Origin: CAZESH01 sp964514665
Lineage (GTDB): Bacteria; Bacillota; Bacilli; Paenibacillales; KCTC-25726
NCBI GenBank assembly: GCA_964514665.1
Contig: CAZESH010000055.1
Span: forward strand, 1-18,095
DNA: 18,095 nucleotides
Direction: 5' to 3'
The notes beneath the pieces were generated by a model that did not search any database, had not been told where the DNA came from, and saw nothing but the letters and a program-made list of their open reading frames with translations. This document shows positions 14,511 through 18,095 of the stretch, one piece after another. Each line of letters opens with the position of its first letter. Position 1 is the first letter of the stretch. Position numbers and translations under genes: made by a program.

Positions 14511-14678
14511 TGAGCCGCTTGGGGCTGAACCTTTTTCAAAATTTGCGATTTGCAGGATTTCAGTGTCATAATTTGTGTCAGGGATGCTCCTGCTGATTGG
14601 TTGAAATCCTTAGAACATCATGATGTAGATTGGCTTATGGCTGAATAGCTGCTGCAGAATGAGCAAGCTCCAAATTAA
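14511..14678. other. Non-coding or decayed stretch
   Basis: No intact gene is visible. One frame reads DLQDFSVIICVRDAPADWLK, then a short run ending LMAE, a stop, and nine further codons. It looks protein-like but has no start and no recognised family. It may be another gene remnant. Confidence 0.3.
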
Positions 14679-14714
14679 AGCGATCCTTCCAGCGCACAGC
14701 GCGGAAGGATCGCT
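14679..14714. terminator. Hairpin terminator of the minus-strand DeoR gene
   Basis: AGCGATCCTTCC (14679-14690) pairs exactly with GGAAGGATCGCT (14703-14714) around a 12-base loop. On the minus strand TTTAATTTG follows the stem, so it should end the DeoR transcript, whose stop is 17 bases away. Confidence 0.65.
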
Positions 14715-14730
14715 GCGTTTCCAATGGGGT

Positions 14731-15516
14731 TCAAGGCTTCACCAATGTAACGGAAACGCCTGATTTCCTCAATTCATCCAAGTCTTTTTCCGGTGCAAGA
14801 TGGTCAGTGATTATGGAATCTATCTTGTTCAAGGAGCACACAAAGGCTTTGTTGACCCTTCCGAACTTACTGTGGTCCGTGACCAGCACGACCTTCGAAG
14901 CATTTTCAATCATCTTTTCCTTAATCCTGGCTGCAGATAAAAAGGGATCCGTAATTCCCTGCTTGATGTCAATACCGGAAGTGCCCAGAAAAAAAATATT
15001 GGCGCGAAACTGGGAAATCATGATCTCTGCAAGAGGCCCGACCACACTGTCTTCAGGATCCACTTCGTTGATAGTCCCCCCACATACAAATACCGAGAGA
15101 TCTTTTCGGCGTATGAATTTATGCGCAATTTCGATGCTGTTGGTAACAATGGAAATATCGGAAAAAGTCATAAGCAAATTTGCAATCTGATTATTGGTTG
15201 AACCCGAATCAATAAATATCGTATCTCCTGGCTTAACCCATTGCACAGCCGCTTGCGCAATGGCTTTTTTGTTTTGCAAAAAAGGATCGGCACCATCGCC
15301 AACAGGGGATTCAGCGGCCTGCTTATGAAAGGCTTGCTGTTGAAAAATCGCGCCGCCATTGATCCGCCGGATCAAACCTTCCTGTTCCAACTGGCTTAAA
15401 TCTCTGCGAATGGTGGCCGGAGATGCATCCAACCGTTGACACAAATCGCTGATTTTCATCAACGTATGGTCTTTGAGTAATTCAATAAGCTCCTGCCTTC
15501 GTTTATTTGCCACCAT
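14731..15516 (-). CDS. DeoR-family transcriptional regulator (second copy)
   Basis: A 261-residue regulator with an N-terminal winged helix-turn-helix (ASPATIRRDLSQLEQEGLI) and a DeoR sensor domain (IDSGSTNNQIANLL, GGTINEVDPEDSVVGPLAE, VTDHSKFGRV). It has the same length as the DeoR at 10790 but a clearly different sequence. AGGGG lies five bases before the ATG. It is transcribed away from the metallo-beta-lactamase-fold gene, and the intergenic palindromes are likely its operators. Its ligand is presumably a sugar phosphate or related metabolite of the neighbouring genes. Confidence 0.93.
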   Translation of the reverse strand: MVANKRRQELIELLKDHTLMKISDLCQRLDASPATIRRDLSQLEQEGLIRRINGGAIFQQQAFHKQAAESPVGDGADPFLQNKKAIAQAAVQWVKPGDTIFIDSGSTNNQIANLLMTFSDISIVTNSIEIAHKFIRRKDLSVFVCGGTINEVDPEDSVVGPLAEIMISQFRANIFFLGTSGIDIKQGITDPFLSAARIKEKMIENASKVVLVTDHSKFGRVNKAFVCSLNKIDSIITDHLAPEKDLDELRKSGVSVTLVKP

Positions 15517-15559
15517 GCCAACCCCTCATCAACTGATCTCGCTTTCACGCTTTCATAAC

Positions 15560-15588
15560 ATTGTACACCACAATAGTGGGATTGAAAA
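15560..15588 (-). promoter_or_regulatory. Candidate promoter of the minus-strand DeoR gene
   Basis: On the minus strand TTTTCA (15583-15588), a 17-base spacer and TACAAT (15560-15565). The first palindrome (15606-15621) lies 17 bases upstream of the -35 element. Confidence 0.4.
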
Positions 15589-15605
15589 GAAAAAGCGACA
15601 AATTA

Positions 15606-15621
15606 TGATTAAAATTAATCA
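15606..15621. promoter_or_regulatory. Palindromic operator candidate 1
   Basis: TGATTAAAATTAATCA is a perfect 16-bp palindrome with the form TGAT-N8-ATCA. It lies between the two divergent promoters, upstream of both -35 elements. Confidence 0.55.
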
Positions 15622-15653
15622 AAATGATGCGTATAAATCAAATTTAAAAACAA

Positions 15654-15682
15654 TTTACGTGAAAATAACAATCTCATAATAT
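15654..15682 (+). promoter_or_regulatory. Promoter of the MBL hydrolase/binding-protein operon
   Basis: TTTACG (15654-15659), 17-base spacer, TAATAT (15677-15682). The start would be near 15689, so operator candidate 2 falls about 20-37 bases downstream of it, suited to blocking transcription. Confidence 0.5.
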
Positions 15683-15708
15683 TCTAATGGTAGATTTATA
15701 GCAAATAA

Positions 15709-15726
15709 TTGATCGTAATCGATCAA
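15709..15726. promoter_or_regulatory. Palindromic operator candidate 2
   Basis: TTGATCG-TAAT-CGATCAA is a perfect 7-4-7 inverted repeat. Its core has the same TGAT-N8-ATCA form as operator candidate 1, 104 bp away (about ten helical turns). It lies just upstream of the hydrolase ribosome site. Confidence 0.6.
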
Positions 15727-15756
15727 AATTCTTTTCTTTTCGAAAGGAGCAAGCGC

Positions 15757-16542
15757 ATGTTCAAAGAGGAGCTGCAAACAAAGGTCACGTTTCTGGGTAC
15801 TTCTACTGCTGTGCCGGACGTAGGGAGCGATACCGCCAGTTTTCTGATCAACGACAGGTACCTGGTCGATAACGGTTGGTCCGTCGTGAGCAATTTGCGG
15901 GGAATCGGCGTGGATCCTACGCAAATTGATTACCTGTTTTTCACCCACATGCATCACGACCATTACCTGTCCCTGCCTTCCTTGCTGTTTTACTTCTTGA
16001 TGATGGAAAAACCGCTGCAGGAATTGAAGATTGTCGGTCCTGCCGAAGACGTCGGGCATGTTGTCGATCTGGCCTTGGCATTTTTGCAGAAACAGAGATT
16101 TTACGAAGAACGGGGTTTTCCGGAAATTATTCCGCTTGTCCCCGGGCAGTCTTATGAAGATGCAAACTTCCAAATCGATACATGCGCTACGGTGCATCCC
16201 GTTCAAGGCTTATGCTACCGATTTACGGACAAGCTGTCCGGATCCATCTTTTCCTTTACCGGGGATACCGCTCCCCACGAACCGATCGCGGATCATGTCC
16301 GAGGCAGCAAGCTTTTGATTCATGAAGCGTCCTGGGGCCCCGTCGCTGTCGACCCTGCAGACAATAAGGCGCTGCATTCAGGCGCTGTTGACGCGGGGCG
16401 CATTGCCAAGGCGGCGGATGTGGACAAACTGATCCTGCTGCATGGTCAGTTAAGCAAAGCGGAAGCGTGTGTCGAAGCAGCCGCCAAGATCTTTGGTAAA
16501 CCGGTCGAGTGGCCTAAAGACGGCCAAACGATCTGGATTTAA
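15757..16542 (+). CDS. Metallo-beta-lactamase-fold hydrolase (RNase Z-like)
   Basis: A 261-residue zinc-type hydrolase. The fold opens with VTFLGTSTAVPDVGSDTASF, typical of the RNase Z/PhnP branch. Metal ligands are in FFTHMHHDHYLSLP (HxHHDH), the histidine in TVHPVQGLCY, the aspartate in FTGDTAPHEP and the histidine near the end in LILLHGQL. No signal peptide is seen. The start has AAAGGAG seven bases upstream; an earlier in-frame TTG lies inside the operator. It shares an operon with a sugar-type binding protein and is divergent from a DeoR regulator. Cleavage of a phosphodiester, cyclic phosphate or lactone intermediate is plausible; the true substrate is unknown. Confidence 0.85.
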   Translation: MFKEELQTKVTFLGTSTAVPDVGSDTASFLINDRYLVDNGWSVVSNLRGIGVDPTQIDYLFFTHMHHDHYLSLPSLLFYFLMMEKPLQELKIVGPAEDVGHVVDLALAFLQKQRFYEERGFPEIIPLVPGQSYEDANFQIDTCATVHPVQGLCYRFTDKLSGSIFSFTGDTAPHEPIADHVRGSKLLIHEASWGPVAVDPADNKALHSGAVDAGRIAKAADVDKLILLHGQLSKAEACVEAAAKIFGKPVEWPKDGQTIWI

Positions 16543-16575
16543 ATACAGTATTGTAAAAAATAGGAGGGAAATCTA

Positions 16576-18095
16576 ATGAAAGCTTTGAAACGCATTTTAA
16601 AAACCGGTATCACATTCATTACGGCGGCATCGATATTATTAACGGCATGCAGCAGTAATCCCGGCGCTCAGAACGCAAGTTCAAGTGCCAATGCCGGCAA
16701 ACAGGTTCATACACCCGAGCAAGTGAAAGGGCTCGTTAAGTATGATCCTGAGATTGAAGTTTCTACTGTCAGATCAAGCGATGTCAATATCAAATATGCG
16801 CCAGGCGAATCTATGGATAAAAACGCCGTATATGATGCCTACGAAAAAGAATTAGGCATTAAGTTGAAAAATGACTGGGTTGTCAACGGCGATCAGTACG
16901 GCACCAAAATTGACTTGAGCATCGCTTCGGGCGACATCCCCGATTTCTTCCAGGTTTCGCAATTGCAGCTACAGAAGTTGGTCGATGCAGATCTTGTTAT
17001 GGATTTGACTCCTTTTTTTGACAAGTACGTAGGGGACGATGCGAAGAATTATTTCACCGTAACGAAGCAGGTTGATTCCGCCAGATTTAACGGCAAGATT
17101 ATGGCGATTCCGTTCACGGACAGCCCGACGAACTCTTCCACCTACATTTGGTTGCGGAAGGATTGGCTGGATAAGCTTCATCTGTCTGAACCGAAAACGA
17201 TGCAGGACGTGTTAAAGATTGCCGAAGCCTTCAGCAAGCAGAACCCGGGCGGGGCTGACAAAACCTACGGTCTCGCGGCAACGAAAAACCTGTATGACAG
17301 TGTATTCGGACTAACCGGTTTTTTCAACGGTTACCATGCATACCCGGGCATGTGGATCAAAGACGGATCCGGGAAACTGGCATACGGCAGTATCCAACCG
17401 GAAATGAAAACGGCTTTAAAGCAGCTGCAGGACATGTATAAAGCCGGCGAAATCGATCCGGAGTTCGGCGTAAAGGATGGGGGCAAAGAAAATGAACTGG
17501 TTGTCTCCAATAAGCTCGGCATGGGATACGGTTTGTTCTGGTTGCCGTCCTATCCTTTGAAGACTGCGGCAATCAAGGACAACAAGACCGTTCAAGACTG
17601 GGCATGCTATCCGATTGCATCGATTGATGACAAGCCTGCAATGTCACAAGTTACATTGGGCGTTAACGCTTATTATGTCATTTCCAAGAAGGCCAAAAAT
17701 CCCGAAGCCATCTTCGAAATTCTGAATCAATACGCTCAACCTGAAGCGAAAAAGGATCCTGTGTACGCTAAAGGCATCCCTAACAGCGAATATTATTGGA
17801 AGCTGAATCCGCTTATTTTGTACCGTCCTGACTTGAATGTAAAATCCGGTGAAGTGCTTCCTGAAGCACTGAAAACCAGAGACACCTCCAAGCTTAAAGA
17901 TATTCCGGATGCGCTCAACCTGTATAACGATAGCGTGGATTACCTTAACGGAGACGGCAAAAAATGGAACAACTGGATGAAGTCGAGAGCGGGCGGTTCG
18001 CTGGAAATCATGAGCATGTACAGTAAACAAAACCGCTTTCTGCAGAGTGAATTCTACACGGTGCCGACACCTACGATGGCCGACAAACAGTCTAC
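16576..18095 (+). CDS. Oligosaccharide-type ABC substrate-binding lipoprotein (runs off right edge)
   Basis: About 506 codons are present of a family 1 extracellular solute-binding protein of the large (roughly 550-residue) type common in Paenibacillus. The signal peptide ends in LLTAC with lipid-bearing C25, followed by a Ser/Ala/Asn linker. Mature features are a first-lobe start (VSTVRSSDVNIKYAPGES), IASGDIPDFFQV, the hinge segment IPFTDSPTNSSTYIWLRKDW and a late LGVNAYYVISKKAKNPEAIF. AGGAGGG lies seven bases before the ATG. It follows the hydrolase gene by 33 bases, so the two are probably one transcript; the permeases should lie beyond the window. Confidence 0.9.
   Translation, partial: MKALKRILKTGITFITAASILLTACSSNPGAQNASSSANAGKQVHTPEQVKGLVKYDPEIEVSTVRSSDVNIKYAPGESMDKNAVYDAYEKELGIKLKNDWVVNGDQYGTKIDLSIASGDIPDFFQVSQLQLQKLVDADLVMDLTPFFDKYVGDDAKNYFTVTKQVDSARFNGKIMAIPFTDSPTNSSTYIWLRKDWLDKLHLSEPKTMQDVLKIAEAFSKQNPGGADKTYGLAATKNLYDSVFGLTGFFNGYHAYPGMWIKDGSGKLAYGSIQPEMKTALKQLQDMYKAGEIDPEFGVKDGGKENELVVSNKLGMGYGLFWLPSYPLKTAAIKDNKTVQDWACYPIASIDDKPAMSQVTLGVNAYYVISKKAKNPEAIFEILNQYAQPEAKKDPVYAKGIPNSEYYWKLNPLILYRPDLNVKSGEVLPEALKTRDTSKLKDIPDALNLYNDSVDYLNGDGKKWNNWMKSRAGGSLEIMSMYSKQNRFLQSEFYTVPTPTMADKQS

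Noticed and set aside
14458..14571. A 37-codon plus-strand ORF with a fair ribosome site
   Set aside because: It overlaps a terminator hairpin, has no recognisable product and lies in a degraded region.

Overview
The window looks like chromosome of a low-to-mid GC Gram-positive bacterium, most likely a member of the Bacillota close to Paenibacillus or Brevibacillus. The basis is strong AGGAGG-type ribosome sites, TTG starts, U-tailed hairpin terminators, two lipoprotein solute-binding proteins with Gram-positive lipoboxes, and an FdhD of the Firmicute SCCG type. The genus is an inference. No complete mobile element, tRNA, rRNA or CRISPR array was seen.

Region 1 (1-5527) is a formate/molybdenum-cofactor module. 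The 5' half of a large formate dehydrogenase alpha subunit gene lies on the minus strand and runs off the left edge. Divergent from it are a DUF2294/MpsC-family gene, fdhD (sulfur transfer to the dehydrogenase cofactor) and moaA (first step of molybdopterin synthesis), then an OFA-family MFS transporter (oxalate/formate-antiporter-like). Both the dehydrogenase gene and the transporter gene have a good promoter, a long untranslated leader and a U-tailed hairpin just upstream of the ribosome site. That layout suggests transcription attenuation or an unrecognised riboregulator.

Region 2 (5528-6086) has no protein gene of its own. It is dense with signals: a long inverted repeat, a bidirectional terminator, a candidate minus-strand structured small RNA with its own extended -10 promoter, a second hairpin terminator, a direct repeat, and the promoter of the next operon.

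Region 3 (6087-12576) is one compact operon: alkaline-phosphatase-superfamily phosphodiesterase, binding protein, two permeases and ATPase of an ABC importer, a DeoR-family regulator and a PHP-domain phosphoesterase. The genes overlap or nearly touch. The combination suggests uptake of a phosphorus-containing organic compound and its hydrolysis inside the cell; the substrate is unknown. A perfect 28-bp palindrome sits inside the first permease gene.

Region 4 (12577-14678) is a gene graveyard: remnants of a polar amino-acid binding protein, the N-terminal part of its permease, an unrelated membrane-protein tail joined in frame, and an N-terminally truncated MalG-type sugar permease broken by a one-base frameshift.

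Region 5 (14679-18095) has a second DeoR-family regulator on the minus strand, divergent from a metallo-beta-lactamase-fold hydrolase and a sugar-type binding lipoprotein that runs off the right edge. Two palindromes of the form TGAT-N8-ATCA lie 104 bp apart between the divergent genes and are likely operators.
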